The notes: a model not told the origin generated them from the letters alone. 64,000 bases of DNA from Methylobacterium sp. SyP6R (GCF_019216885.1 NZ_JAAQRC020000003.1:1-64000), one strand, 5' to 3'; shown: positions 26,870-35,565, counted from the first letter of the stretch. A program made the numbers and translations.

Positions 26870-27436
26870 TTAAGAGGCCGTTGCGGAGAGCGGCTCAATC
26901 CGCTGGCCGTCAATCTGGCTGAGCCGATGGCCGTCCGGATCGAAGGGCTGCGCGAAGTCGAAGACACGGGGGCTCGGACCGTTGTCGTGCAGGAATTCGA
27001 GGTTGCGTGCGGCCTCGACCCAGGTCGGGATATATTCGTCACCGACCCACCACATCGCGTAGGTTGGCCAGACAGGCTTGCGGAACCACTTCTCCCGCTG
27101 CGCCAGGGCTCGTGCGTGCAGGCCGCCGTACGCGAACGCGCGCACGGCCTCGATGTCGGTCCAGAGGCTGAGGGTCGAGGCGCGTGTATCGGTCTTCGTT
27201 TGACGACCGCCGTCGTAGAAGCGCGGGACGGCGAAGGGGCCCCATGGACCCCAGTCGCGTTCGAAATTGGTCAGGGCCTCGTTGTCCTCGTCCAACTCCC
27301 GCGCTCTCGTGATGAAACCTGGCGCCTTCTCGGCGTGCCGAAAGACGGCCGGGGTAATGGCTTCGAAGCCGCGGACGACCTCGCTCCCGTAGGGCTTCAG
27401 CATTATCGCGAAGGTCGTGAAGGCGAGTCGAGACAT
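26870..27436 (-). CDS. DUF3291 domain protein
   Basis: 188 residues from ATG 27436, with GAGGAAG upstream, 8 nt after the PhzF-like gene. It matches DUF3291: FAIMLKPYGSEVVRGFEAIT, then LSLWTDIEAVRAFAYGGLHA and PTYAMWWVGDEYIPTWVEAA. The family is a dimeric alpha-beta-barrel type related to antibiotic monooxygenase-like folds, with no established reaction. Tight spacing in the cluster suggests a pathway role. Confidence 0.7.
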   Translation of the reverse strand: MSRLAFTTFAIMLKPYGSEVVRGFEAITPAVFRHAEKAPGFITRARELDEDNEALTNFERDWGPWGPFAVPRFYDGGRQTKTDTRASTLSLWTDIEAVRAFAYGGLHARALAQREKWFRKPVWPTYAMWWVGDEYIPTWVEAARNLEFLHDNGPSPRVFDFAQPFDPDGHRLSQIDGQRIEPLSATAS

Positions 27437-27444
27437 GGGCTTCC

Positions 27445-28329
27445 TCAGAGCTTGAGCTGGCCCCGCAGGACCGTGACGCACCGACCGCCGACGGCATGGC
27501 GCCGGGCGGCGCCCTCGTCCGCTGCCGAGATCAGGACCCGCCCGGGCCGGCTGATCTCGGCTCCTTGTTCGAACACGAGTTCGCCGGGCGGTGGCGGGCT
27601 GCCAGACAGGAGGAAGGCCGCGAGCGCTCCGGCGCAGGAGCCGCAGACCGGATCCTCGTAGATGCCCTCGGCCGGTGCGAAGCTCCGTAGCCGAGCGGCG
27701 ACGCCTGGACAGGGTGCGCGGACGAAGACGGTGAGACCCACAGCGTCGTGGGCCCGTGTGATCCGGGTGATCGCGGAGAAATCAGGTGTGAGCGCTGCCA
27801 GCGCCGCGGGGCCGTCGAGCTCAACCAGGAGCCAGGGTACGCCCGTCGCTGCGCGCACCACCGGCCGGTCTAGCACACTCTCCAGTGCGATCCCGAGCGC
27901 CGCCGCCACCTTCTCGGGAACGATGTCGGTCTGGGTTAGGCTGGCCTCTGGCATCTGGACGAACCATGTCGCTCCGGGATTGGCGCGCTGGACGGTCACG
28001 AGACCGATTCCACATTCCTGTCGCAGTCCGATGGCCGTTGATCCCGTCGCCTCCGTGAAGGCGTGCGCCGCCGCCAACGTCGGATGACCGGCGAACCGGA
28101 GCTCACGCTTGGTCGTGAAGATGCGAACTCTGAAATCGCCGCCCTCCTCTGGAGGGGCCAGGAACACGGTCTCGGAAAGATTGGTCTCGCGCGCGATTGC
28201 CTGCAGCATGTCATCTGGCAGATCGGCAGCGCCGAATATCACCGCCGCCGGGTTTCCGGATAGCGGCCTCTCGGCAAAGACGTCCACCTGCCAGAGCTCA
28301 AGCCGCGTCGTGGTCGAAGGAAAGTTCAT
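27445..28329 (-). CDS. PhzF-family isomerase/epimerase-like protein
   Basis: 294 residues from ATG 28329. PhzF-type features are clear: the N-terminal WQVDVFAERPLSGNPAAVIF, the catalytic glutamate in IARETNLSETVF (about Glu49), FTTKRELRFAGHPTLAAAHA, and the second half EGIYEDPVCGSCAGALAAFL. The family includes PhzF (phenazine synthesis) and diaminopimelate-epimerase-like folds, and usually catalyses proton shifts without cofactor. In this cluster it could isomerise a diaminobutyrate- or hydrazine-derived intermediate. It belongs to the leftward run, about 130 nt after the aminotransferase. Confidence 0.8.
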   Translation of the reverse strand: MNFPSTTTRLELWQVDVFAERPLSGNPAAVIFGAADLPDDMLQAIARETNLSETVFLAPPEEGGDFRVRIFTTKRELRFAGHPTLAAAHAFTEATGSTAIGLRQECGIGLVTVQRANPGATWFVQMPEASLTQTDIVPEKVAAALGIALESVLDRPVVRAATGVPWLLVELDGPAALAALTPDFSAITRITRAHDAVGLTVFVRAPCPGVAARLRSFAPAEGIYEDPVCGSCAGALAAFLLSGSPPPPGELVFEQGAEISRPGRVLISAADEGAARRHAVGGRCVTVLRGQLKL

Positions 28330-28461
28330 GGATTCGTTCTCGCACGTCCGCTCGTGAAGAGTTTGGACTGGCTCCGCTCCCGAGCAACGCGGCGGGACCA
28401 AGTGCAATGGGGCTAACCGGGTGAGGTCGGCCGGCATCACGGTCAGAGGACGATCTCCTGC

Positions 28462-29736
28462 TCAACTCGCGAGCCGAGGCTGGACCGCTTCGTGGCTGAC
28501 AGCCTCTCCAAGAAGGGCGAGGGCATCCTCCACCTCCGTCCTGCCGATTGTCAGCGGCGGCAGCAGCTTCAGCACCTCGTCCCGGCGGCCGCAGGTCTCG
28601 GCGATTACGCCGCCAGCGAACAGGCGCCGCGAGAGCGCTGTCGCGACTTGAGCCTCCGCGAACGACAATCCGATGAAGAGGCCGCGGCCTTTCACTTGAG
28701 CGGTACCGCCCGGCAGGTTCGCGGTGATGCGCAGCAGACCCTCCCGCAGGAGCGCTGCCGTCCCGGCCACCTCTCCCACGAAGCGATCGTCCGTCCAGTA
28801 AGTCTCGATGGCCGCTGCCGCGCCCACGAAAGCCAAATTGTTGCCGCGGAACGTCCCGTTGTGCTCGCCCGGCTGCCAGCGGTCGAGGTCAGGCCGGATC
28901 AGGACTAGCGAGAATGGCGTCCCGAAGCCGGACAGGGATTTCGACAACACCACGATGTCCGGCTCGATGCCGAAGGGCTCGAAGGAGAAGAAGCTTCCGG
29001 TCCTGCCGTTCCCGGCTTGGATGTCGTCGATGATCAGGATGGCGCCCAGCTCCCGCGCCAGGACGGCAATCCGCCGCACCCAAGACGCGGATGCCGTATT
29101 CAAGCCACCCTCGCCCTGGACCATCTCAACGAGGATCGCAGCAGGGCGATCGACGCCGGATCCGCCCTCCAGCAGCATCGGGGTGATAAAGTCGAGCGTA
29201 TCGACCTCGTCGCCGAGGAAGCCATCGTAGGGCATGAAGGTGGTGTTCGCGAGCGGCGCGCTCGCCCCGGCTCGCTTGGCTGGGTTGGCCGTCGCCGCCA
29301 GGGCGCCGAGCGTCATGCCATGGAAGCCGTTCGTGAACGCGACCACGTTAGTGCGCCCCGTCACCTTCCGGGCAAGCTTTAGGGCAGCTTCGATAGCGTT
29401 GGTTCCTGTCGGGCCTGGGAACTGCATTTTGTAGTTCAACTGGCGCCGCGATAGGATGTGGCGCTGGAACACGTCGATGAAATTCGCTTTTGCTTCCGTG
29501 TGGAGGTCGAGAGAATGAACTATGCCGCCACTCGTGAGGTAATCGATCACGCGCCCGACGATCGCCGGGTTGTTGTGGCCATAGTTCAAAGTGCCGGCGC
29601 CAGAGAGAAGATCAAGATAGCGCCGCCCACCCACATCGGTCATCCACACGCCCTCGCCACGAGCGAAGATCGTCGGAAAGCTGCGGCAGTAGCTGCGAAC
29701 TTCGGACTCGAAGCGGTCAAACACGTGGGCGTTCAT
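28462..29736 (-). CDS. ectB: EctB-like L-2,4-diaminobutyrate aminotransferase (class III)
   Basis: 424 residues, start ATG 29736 with GGGGAG upstream. It is a class III PLP aminotransferase with EctB-specific blocks: MQFPGPTGTNAIEAALKLAR, AFTNGFHGMTLGALAATANP, cofactor aspartate in IIDDIQAGNGRTG and the PLP lysine in SKSLSGFGTPF (Lys266). EctB enzymes convert aspartate semialdehyde and glutamate to L-2,4-diaminobutyrate. No ectA or ectC lies nearby, so ectoine is not the product. With the N-monooxygenase immediately downstream, diaminobutyrate is a good candidate building block for the hydroxylamine. Confidence 0.8.
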   Translation of the reverse strand: MNAHVFDRFESEVRSYCRSFPTIFARGEGVWMTDVGGRRYLDLLSGAGTLNYGHNNPAIVGRVIDYLTSGGIVHSLDLHTEAKANFIDVFQRHILSRRQLNYKMQFPGPTGTNAIEAALKLARKVTGRTNVVAFTNGFHGMTLGALAATANPAKRAGASAPLANTTFMPYDGFLGDEVDTLDFITPMLLEGGSGVDRPAAILVEMVQGEGGLNTASASWVRRIAVLARELGAILIIDDIQAGNGRTGSFFSFEPFGIEPDIVVLSKSLSGFGTPFSLVLIRPDLDRWQPGEHNGTFRGNNLAFVGAAAAIETYWTDDRFVGEVAGTAALLREGLLRITANLPGGTAQVKGRGLFIGLSFAEAQVATALSRRLFAGGVIAETCGRRDEVLKLLPPLTIGRTEVEDALALLGEAVSHEAVQPRLAS

Positions 29737-29811
29737 CGTTCTCTCCCCTCACAATACTCGGCGGAGCCGCCCGATGGATCAGGCCTGACCGAGTTCGGCA
29801 GGCTCACGCCG

Positions 29812-31152
29812 TCAGGCTGAGGCTCGGCGCAACGCTCGAGACGCGAAACCGGCGACGTCCCGCTCCATACTGGCCAGAATCTCGGACGATCTGAGCGACA
29901 GCAGACTGAAGGATCCAGCATCGCCGAGCCCGTGACTGCTTTCGCACAGGCCATTCAGGTAAATCCGCAATCCGCTCTCCGAGGCGACGCTGTAGTCGCG
30001 CTCAACGCAGAGAGCACCGTCCGCTCGGCGGCCGAGACCGTCCGCCACGCCAGCGAGCAGAGCTGGGAAGTGCTCCTTGCCCTCGCCACTACCCAGATCC
30101 TTGAATCCCGTCGCCAGCACGACCGCGTCGACGTAAAGCTCGGATGTACGGTCGAGAAAGCGCTCGCGGAGTTCCAATGCAACGCCGTCGGCGGATGGAC
30201 GGACCGACACCACCTCGGTGTTGTTGCTAATCCGGAACCGGTTGCGGCCCTCAAGCCGCTCTTCGTACAGGGTCAGATAGAGTTTATGCAGGACATCAAT
30301 GTCAGCTGTTCCATAATTTGTTGGGCGAAGCTGGCGCTCAAGTTCAAGCCGAGACGTATCTGAGACGCTGAAGAAGTAGTCGATAAATTCTGGAAAGTAG
30401 ACGTGATCTGAGAACGGGCTGGTGTCCTTCTGTCGCATGGCGTACCCGCGATGGATCGCGTGGATATGCGCATGCGGGTAACTCGCGAGCAGATCGAGGT
30501 GGATCTCGACCGCGGATTGGCTGCTTCCGACGACGGCGATCGAGTGCAGCCCGGGTGCGAGTGCCTTCATCGCTGGACGGTAGTCGCAGAGGTGGAACAC
30601 GCGACCTCCGAGATGAGGCGCGAACACTTCCGGAACATTCCGGCTCCGACCAGTTCCGACCAACAAGCTTCGCGCCAGAAACCTGTCTTTGTCGGATCGT
30701 GCCGTCCAACAGTGCAAGTCTCGATCGTATTCGACACTAGAAACGCGTGTGCCATAGGTGACACGCTCGCTGAAGAACTGTGCCGCCCAAGTGATGTACT
30801 TAGCATAATCCTTCCTGAGTGGATACAGGATGCCCAAATTGAGATAATCGTAGAGTCGTCCCTCCGACTTGAGATAGTTGATGAAGGTGTAGTGACTCTT
30901 CGGGTTGCGAGGCGTCACGAGGTCGCGCAGTGGATTGTTCTGGATGTCCGATCCGTCGAGCAGCATTCCGGGTTGCCAGTTCGGACCGTCTGCCTGCTCC
31001 AAGAACCTCACGTCGAGCTGCGAGTCCGCCTCCTCATGTGCGATGGCGAAGGCTAGGTTCGAAGGCCCAAATCCGACGCCGAGCACGTCGTGGATGAGAC
31101 AATTTTTCTCGAACGTCGACATTGGCAGATCAATCTCCAGGATTTCGCTCAC
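29812..31152 (-). CDS. L-lysine/L-ornithine-type N-monooxygenase
   Basis: 446 residues, start ATG 31152. It belongs to the IucD/PvdA/SidA flavin N-monooxygenases: FAD site GVGFGPSNLAFAIAHEE (about residues 25-41), substrate region LVTPRNPKSHYTFINYLKSE, NADPH site SIAVVGSSQSAVEIHLDLLA, and the C-terminal ATGFKDLGSG. These enzymes hydroxylate the side-chain amine of lysine, ornithine or diaminobutyrate. In hydrazine pathways (Spb38 type) the hydroxylamine is the substrate of the cupin-MetRS machinery, which is encoded just upstream here. There is no siderophore synthetase in the window. A 110-bp AT-rich gap separates it from the MetRS-like gene and may hold an internal promoter. Confidence 0.85.
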   Translation of the reverse strand: MSEILEIDLPMSTFEKNCLIHDVLGVGFGPSNLAFAIAHEEADSQLDVRFLEQADGPNWQPGMLLDGSDIQNNPLRDLVTPRNPKSHYTFINYLKSEGRLYDYLNLGILYPLRKDYAKYITWAAQFFSERVTYGTRVSSVEYDRDLHCWTARSDKDRFLARSLLVGTGRSRNVPEVFAPHLGGRVFHLCDYRPAMKALAPGLHSIAVVGSSQSAVEIHLDLLASYPHAHIHAIHRGYAMRQKDTSPFSDHVYFPEFIDYFFSVSDTSRLELERQLRPTNYGTADIDVLHKLYLTLYEERLEGRNRFRISNNTEVVSVRPSADGVALELRERFLDRTSELYVDAVVLATGFKDLGSGEGKEHFPALLAGVADGLGRRADGALCVERDYSVASESGLRIYLNGLCESSHGLGDAGSFSLLSLRSSEILASMERDVAGFASRALRRASA

Positions 31153-31261
31153 ATCGCCTTGTAAAAACTATGATTTAAAGAATTCACATGATGACTTATC
31201 TACATTATTGTATTTAGTGTTTGATCTGAATAAATGAAAACCGGTATCCAATATTGCAAAT

Positions 31262-32794
31262 TTAAATGATCTCGCTTGCTGCAATCGATGCTAACGGAGT
31301 GGGCCATGTGACTGGACCTGTCTCTCCGCAGGCAAGCCAGAGGCGCTCCGAAGCTGCTGGCACAATAGGAGCCATACCGGCGCAAAGGGCTCGTACGACG
31401 CCCCGAACGACGTCCGGATCCCCATCATGCGCAACAAGCGCCAGGGCAAGTTCTAGGCCGGTGGCGACTGCTAGTGCAGCGATCCGCAGGCTGGGCCTCT
31501 CGTGCCCGTAGGCAGCCTCGAACCTACGACGCAGCGCTCGCGCTTCCGGTGTCTCAGGTCGCGCTGAAGCCGGCGGATTCAGCGCCAGAAGAGCCTCCTC
31601 CAGTGCCTCGAGCGGCTTCCGGAACTTTCGGGCGACGATTAGTTCGAAGTCGTCCTGCGAAAAGTTCGCCTGATTGTACTCAGGATTTGAGTATGCGAGG
31701 TAGAAGCGCGCCTCGTCGGCATCGACTTTCGCCAGAAAGTCCCGGCCCCATATGAGGTGTCCTTGGCTTGTGGAGAACTTGAACTGATCTAGTAGGTAGA
31801 ACTCGTTTGTCACAAAGGCGGCGGGAAGCAACGCGTCGGCACCACATTCTGCGGCAGCGAATGCTAGGCATAATTGAGCGACGCAATAGAAGAACGAGTT
31901 GTCGAAGCCGAGATACTGTATGTACCGGACCCGGCTTGGCGCAGGAAACAATCCGGACCCATACTTCGTCCGGTGAGCCTTGTCGAGCCAGTAGTAGTGT
32001 CCCGGCACCATCTCTGCCCAGACGTTCAGAACCATCCCGCGTTCATCGCCCAGTGGCGAGGCAACGCCCCACATCGACGGGAAGGTGATCGGGAACGTCG
32101 GTAGGCGACTGTCGAAGAGTTCGTCTATCAGCCGAGCGAGCGTGGGCCTCCGTTCAGGGAGGGTGTCGAGCAGGTGCGATCGGAGCCGAGGTCGCCATGT
32201 CTCCAGATCGAAGACCACCTCTGAAACGGTTCTCGGCTCGATCCGGTCGCCTGGTCTGCCGCCCGTCGGATGGAGCCCGAACAAGGCCTCAGCATCGTTC
32301 GGGTGTCCGCAGGTCTCGCAGATGTTGCCTTTCGTCTCGCAAAGGCAAGTTGGGCATCGTCCCGAGGCGTAGGCCTCGAACAGGAAGCGGTCACGAGCGA
32401 CATCATACGGAACCGGTCGCTGCCGCCTGCTAAATACGCCGTGCCCGTCTAGATGGCGGAACCATTCCACGACATAGTGGGCGTAACTCGCATCCGGCAG
32501 TCCCACAACGTCGAAGGCAATCTCGGCTGATCTTAGCGTGGAGGAGATTTCAGCATGGCTCCGCGTCGCGAGGGTGCGCGGATCCAGACCCAGGCGCTCT
32601 GCAGTGGTGACGACGTAGCTTTGATGGGTGTCTACCCCGAGCGCTGCAACCGCCTTGTGGCCACGCAACGACAGGTATCGGCGCAGCACGTCGGCCCCGA
32701 AATATGGGCCCGACAGGTGACCGACATGGAGGTCGCCGTTAGGAGTCGGAGGTGGCGCGACGATCGCGAAGAGCTCTGTCTGAGGATATGTCAT
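31262..32794 (-). CDS. methionyl-tRNA synthetase-like protein, predicted hydrazine synthetase subunit
   Basis: 510 residues if started at ATG 32794 (an in-frame TTG 32806 is possible). The class I synthetase fold is clear: the HIGH motif is HVGH in PTPNGDLHVGHLSGPYF (residues 23-26), and a zinc knuckle CPTCLCETKGNICETCG (about 147-162) is MetRS-like. GFDNSFFYCVAQL matches the MetRS core. KMSKS is replaced by KFSTSQ (about 339-344), and a helical C-terminal domain follows. In s56-p1, triacsin and pyrazofurin-type pathways, a MetRS domain fused to a cupin activates an amino acid and joins it to an N-hydroxyamine before N-N bond formation. Here the two are separate adjacent genes. A housekeeping MetRS is unlikely given the context and altered motif. 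Confidence 0.8.
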   Translation of the reverse strand: MTYPQTELFAIVAPPPTPNGDLHVGHLSGPYFGADVLRRYLSLRGHKAVAALGVDTHQSYVVTTAERLGLDPRTLATRSHAEISSTLRSAEIAFDVVGLPDASYAHYVVEWFRHLDGHGVFSRRQRPVPYDVARDRFLFEAYASGRCPTCLCETKGNICETCGHPNDAEALFGLHPTGGRPGDRIEPRTVSEVVFDLETWRPRLRSHLLDTLPERRPTLARLIDELFDSRLPTFPITFPSMWGVASPLGDERGMVLNVWAEMVPGHYYWLDKAHRTKYGSGLFPAPSRVRYIQYLGFDNSFFYCVAQLCLAFAAAECGADALLPAAFVTNEFYLLDQFKFSTSQGHLIWGRDFLAKVDADEARFYLAYSNPEYNQANFSQDDFELIVARKFRKPLEALEEALLALNPPASARPETPEARALRRRFEAAYGHERPSLRIAALAVATGLELALALVAHDGDPDVVRGVVRALCAGMAPIVPAASERLWLACGETGPVTWPTPLASIAASEII

Positions 32795-32822
32795 CTGCTC
32801 AGCCAATCACTTCATGGAGTTT

Positions 32823-33533
32823 CTAGGCTTCTGGCTGCGTCGACGCTTTCAACTGGTCCGCGATGTGCATCAGCCTCGCGTTCGCTTCTGGACTTCCCCA
32901 GAAGATCGTCAGGAAGCGAAGTGGCACTAATGACGACGTGTTCCGGACGGTGTGGTGGCTGAACCTGGGCAGGTAGATGACGTCACCTGCTTCAATCGGT
33001 GAACTCTCGTCGTCAACTGTGATGATGCCGGCGCCATCCAGTATCAGGAAGGTCTCTTCCTCGTCGTGCGAGTGCGGTGTAGTCGACTCGCTGGGACGTA
33101 CTGAGGCAATTGCGCTGCCCCATAGCGGATCCGCGACATCAGCCCAAGGATAGAGGCGTCTAAGATCGCAGCCGTACTCGTAAGACGACGTCGCATCTTT
33201 GGCGCGAGCTATGCGCATCGCGTCCTCCTCTATTCGACCTGTGTTTTCGCCAGCCCACGCCGCTAGCGGCGTGGGCTGGCCGAAGCTCCCACGGCAACCA
33301 CCCTGGGTTTCTCTTAACAGGTACCCTGAGTACCATCGTGTCAAGGAAAAATTGCGGCCCAGCTTCGATTGAAGCGAGGAAAAAAAAGCCTCATCTCCTT
33401 GAGAAAATTCGATCAGCGGGTTGATGCGCAGCCGGGGTTGTGGCTCTCTGTCACCTCCTATGTCGAGAGTAAGCTCGTGAAGGAATGCATCCTGGCTGCT
33501 AAATAAAGGAAGTACAGCAGTCGCCGTGTTCAA
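32823..33533 (-). CDS. cupin protein, predicted partner in N-N bond formation
   Basis: 236 residues. A stop lies 9 nt upstream in frame and no ATG occurs in the first 100 codons, so the start is TTG 33533 or another rare codon. The C-terminal cupin barrel shows metal ligands in TPHSHDEEETFLILDGAG (His154, His156, Glu160) and YLPRFSHHTVRN (His194). The N-terminal 120 residues are not recognised. The gene ends 28 nt before the MetRS-like start, in the same order as the known cupin-MetRS fusion enzymes. In those, the cupin domain rearranges an ester of the N-hydroxyamine into the N-N product. A perfect 32-bp palindrome lies inside codons 85-96. Confidence 0.8.
   Translation of the reverse strand: MNTATAVLPLFSSQDAFLHELTLDIGGDREPQPRLRINPLIEFSQGDEAFFSSLQSKLGRNFSLTRWYSGYLLRETQGGCRGSFGQPTPLAAWAGENTGRIEEDAMRIARAKDATSSYEYGCDLRRLYPWADVADPLWGSAIASVRPSESTTPHSHDEEETFLILDGAGIITVDDESSPIEAGDVIYLPRFSHHTVRNTSSLVPLRFLTIFWGSPEANARLMHIADQLKASTQPEA
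33249..33280. repeat. perfect 32-bp palindrome inside the cupin gene
   Basis: The arms GCCAGCCCACGCCGCT and AGCGGCGTGGGCTGGC are exact reverse complements with no spacer. It is entirely within coding sequence (FGQPTPLAAWAGEN region). As RNA it would form a very stable stem with a small loop. Confidence 0.85.
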
Positions 33534-33732
33534 GCCCGCCTATCCGTCCGATATTGGGCCCGAAAACGACTAATACACATTCCGCGTTCTGTATCGGGTC
33601 GGGAGTGGCTGGTGTTGGTCTGCGACAGCTTCGGCGCGACCGCCTGCAACCGATCCGGAAAGCGCGCGCTGCTGCTTCCGAGAGGCCGCGGATGATCGTT
33701 GCGCCCCGTGATCCTCAAGGAGCGTGACCGAA

Positions 33733-35031
33733 ATGCAGACCCCTGATAGACCGTCCGGAGACGCGGCCCCCACGCCGCTCCGCGGCGGCCCGGCCCCATG
33801 GGCGCGGGCTGGCGGCTACTTCGCTTGGGCGTTGATGGCGACCGCCTACGCGCTCGCCTTCTTCCACCGCGTGTCCCTGCAATCGCTGAACTTCGGTCTA
33901 ACCCGCGACTTCGGTGCCGATGCTGCTGGGATCGCCGCGCTCGCCTCGGCCTATTTCTGGGGCTACACCCTCATGCAGTTGCCGGCTGGCCTGTTGGTCG
34001 ACCGGTATGGCGTGCGGCGTGTGGTCCTCTGCAGCATGGCCACGTCGGCGCTCGGCAGCGCGGCCTTCGCGCTAAGCCCAAATCTCTCTGTCGCCGTGCT
34101 AGCGCGCTTGGTGCTTGCGAGCGGCGATGCCCTTGTCTTCAGCTCACTCCTCAAACTCGTCGCCCTGCGTTTCCCAGACCGCCGGTTTGGCGTCATGTCC
34201 GGCCTGTCCCAGGTCTCGGGATACGTGGGTGGGGCCTTCGCCACCGTCCCGCTCGCTGTCGGGGTGGAGCATATTGGCTGGCGATCCTGCCTGCTCCTCG
34301 CGGCGCTGATCGGCGCCCTAAACTTCATCTTGATCGCTGCGTCCGCCAGCGTGCCTCGCGCGTCAGGCACTGCCAGGAGTTTGCATGCTCTCCTAACCTA
34401 CATGGCCGACGCACTCAGGAGCAGAGCGAACTGGGGCAATGTCTTGACGTTCGGATCCCACTTCGTTGTCGTCACGACTCTCTCGGGCGTTTGGGGGCTG
34501 CCGATGATCGCCCATGTGTTCGGAATCGACGGTTCGCAGGCGGGTGCCGCGCTGCTCGCCTTCATGATCGGGAATGCGTTTGGCTCCGGAGGGCTCGGCT
34601 ATTTGGCCGACCGTGTCTTGAACTCGGACCGCGCGTTGGTGGTCGTTTGCTTGCTGCGGAGCGTACTGATCGCCCTGCTCTTTCCTGCGGTCCTGCGCCA
34701 CACGCCGTTCGCGCTCGTTGTAGCCAACTTTGCGGTCCTCGGCCTCCTTGCCGGAGGCACGATCCCGCTGATCCTCAAATGCACGAAGCGCCTGTACACT
34801 GCCGAGTTCATCGGCGTCGGAGCGTCCGTCAACACCGCGTCCGCGGGCCTATTCGCCGCGGCTACGCAGCCAGTGATCGGCTTCGCGATGACCTGGGCGA
34901 GCGGCGGAGCCGATCGAGCCCCGGGTGCGCTGAACGATGTAGGGTACGGTGCGATGGTTGCGGCGCTCCTCCTGCTCTCGGTTCCGGGCCTGATCGGGCC
35001 CCTCATGATGGGTAGGCGCGTCCGGGGCTAG
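33733..35031 (+). CDS. MFS transporter, probable exporter of the cluster
   Basis: 432 residues with about twelve membrane spans. Start ATG 33733 is chosen because AAGGAG (33717-33722) is 10 nt upstream; GTG 33724 would be too close. The loop 2-3 motif GLLVDRYGVRRVVLCSMATS is the MFS A-motif region. It is divergent from the cupin gene across a 200-bp intergenic stretch that must carry both promoters. Major-facilitator exporters are common in antibiotic-type clusters and provide export or self-resistance. Its substrate is inferred from context only. Confidence 0.75.
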   Translation: MQTPDRPSGDAAPTPLRGGPAPWARAGGYFAWALMATAYALAFFHRVSLQSLNFGLTRDFGADAAGIAALASAYFWGYTLMQLPAGLLVDRYGVRRVVLCSMATSALGSAAFALSPNLSVAVLARLVLASGDALVFSSLLKLVALRFPDRRFGVMSGLSQVSGYVGGAFATVPLAVGVEHIGWRSCLLLAALIGALNFILIAASASVPRASGTARSLHALLTYMADALRSRANWGNVLTFGSHFVVVTTLSGVWGLPMIAHVFGIDGSQAGAALLAFMIGNAFGSGGLGYLADRVLNSDRALVVVCLLRSVLIALLFPAVLRHTPFALVVANFAVLGLLAGGTIPLILKCTKRLYTAEFIGVGASVNTASAGLFAAATQPVIGFAMTWASGGADRAPGALNDVGYGAMVAALLLLSVPGLIGPLMMGRRVRG

Positions 35032-35076
35032 AGCATCATCTAATAGAGTGGATGCCAAAGTCGAAGGGAGAAGGTC

Positions 35077-35565
35077 ATGTGCTCATCAAAACGCGGCGCT
35101 CTCCTCAACGAGGCCGTCAGGATCGGGATCGAGAACTCGGTCCTGTGCTGGTTAGCGACCGTCGATGAAGCAGGTAATCCCAATGTTTCGCCGAAAGAGA
35201 TCTTCGTCTCTCACGGCAACGACAGGATCTTGGTGGCAGATATCGCTTCCCCGACCAGCGTCAGGAACATCGCAGCGCATCCGAGCGTCTGCGTGAGCTT
35301 CGTCGACGTGTTCCGGCAGCGCGGCTTCAAGGTTCATGGCCGTGCTTCACTCATCACGCGCGGGTCGGAGGCCTTCGAGACGACGGGGGCTGACCTGCTG
35401 AAGAAGGCCGGCCCCGATTTTCCGGTTCGCACCATCATCTCCGTCCGCATCGAGCGGATCGCCAGCATCCGGGCTCCAAGCTACGCGCTGTTCCCCGAGC
35501 GGACCGAGGCGGAGCGCATGCGCGCCGCTTACGATACCTACAAGGTCGAGCCCCGCTCCGTCTGA
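35077..35565 (+). CDS. pyridoxamine-5'-phosphate-oxidase-like FMN-binding protein
   Basis: 162 residues from ATG 35077 with GGGAGAAGG upstream, 45 bp after the MFS gene. The split-barrel FMN fold is shown by VLCWLATVDEAGNPNVSPKE and NIAAHPSVCVSFVDVFRQRG. Such proteins reduce or bind small flavin substrates; residues for true PNPOx activity cannot be confirmed. It is probably co-transcribed with the exporter. It may act on the product or relieve oxidative stress. Confidence 0.75.
   Translation: MCSSKRGALLNEAVRIGIENSVLCWLATVDEAGNPNVSPKEIFVSHGNDRILVADIASPTSVRNIAAHPSVCVSFVDVFRQRGFKVHGRASLITRGSEAFETTGADLLKKAGPDFPVRTIISVRIERIASIRAPSYALFPERTEAERMRAAYDTYKVEPRSV

Noticed and set aside
28462..29736. 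Ectoine operon
   Set aside because: The aminotransferase is EctB-like, but ectA, ectC and ectD are absent from the neighbourhood.
29812..31152. Siderophore biosynthesis locus
   Set aside because: The N-monooxygenase would fit, but there is no NIS or NRPS synthetase, no TonB receptor and no Fur-box-like site, while the cupin-MetRS pair points to hydrazine chemistry.
31262..32794. Housekeeping methionyl-tRNA synthetase
   Set aside because: The KMSKS loop is KFSTSQ, and the gene is embedded between a cupin and an N-monooxygenase.
33724..33732. GTG 33724 as the MFS start
   Set aside because: It is only one base after the AAGGAG; ATG 33733 has normal spacing.
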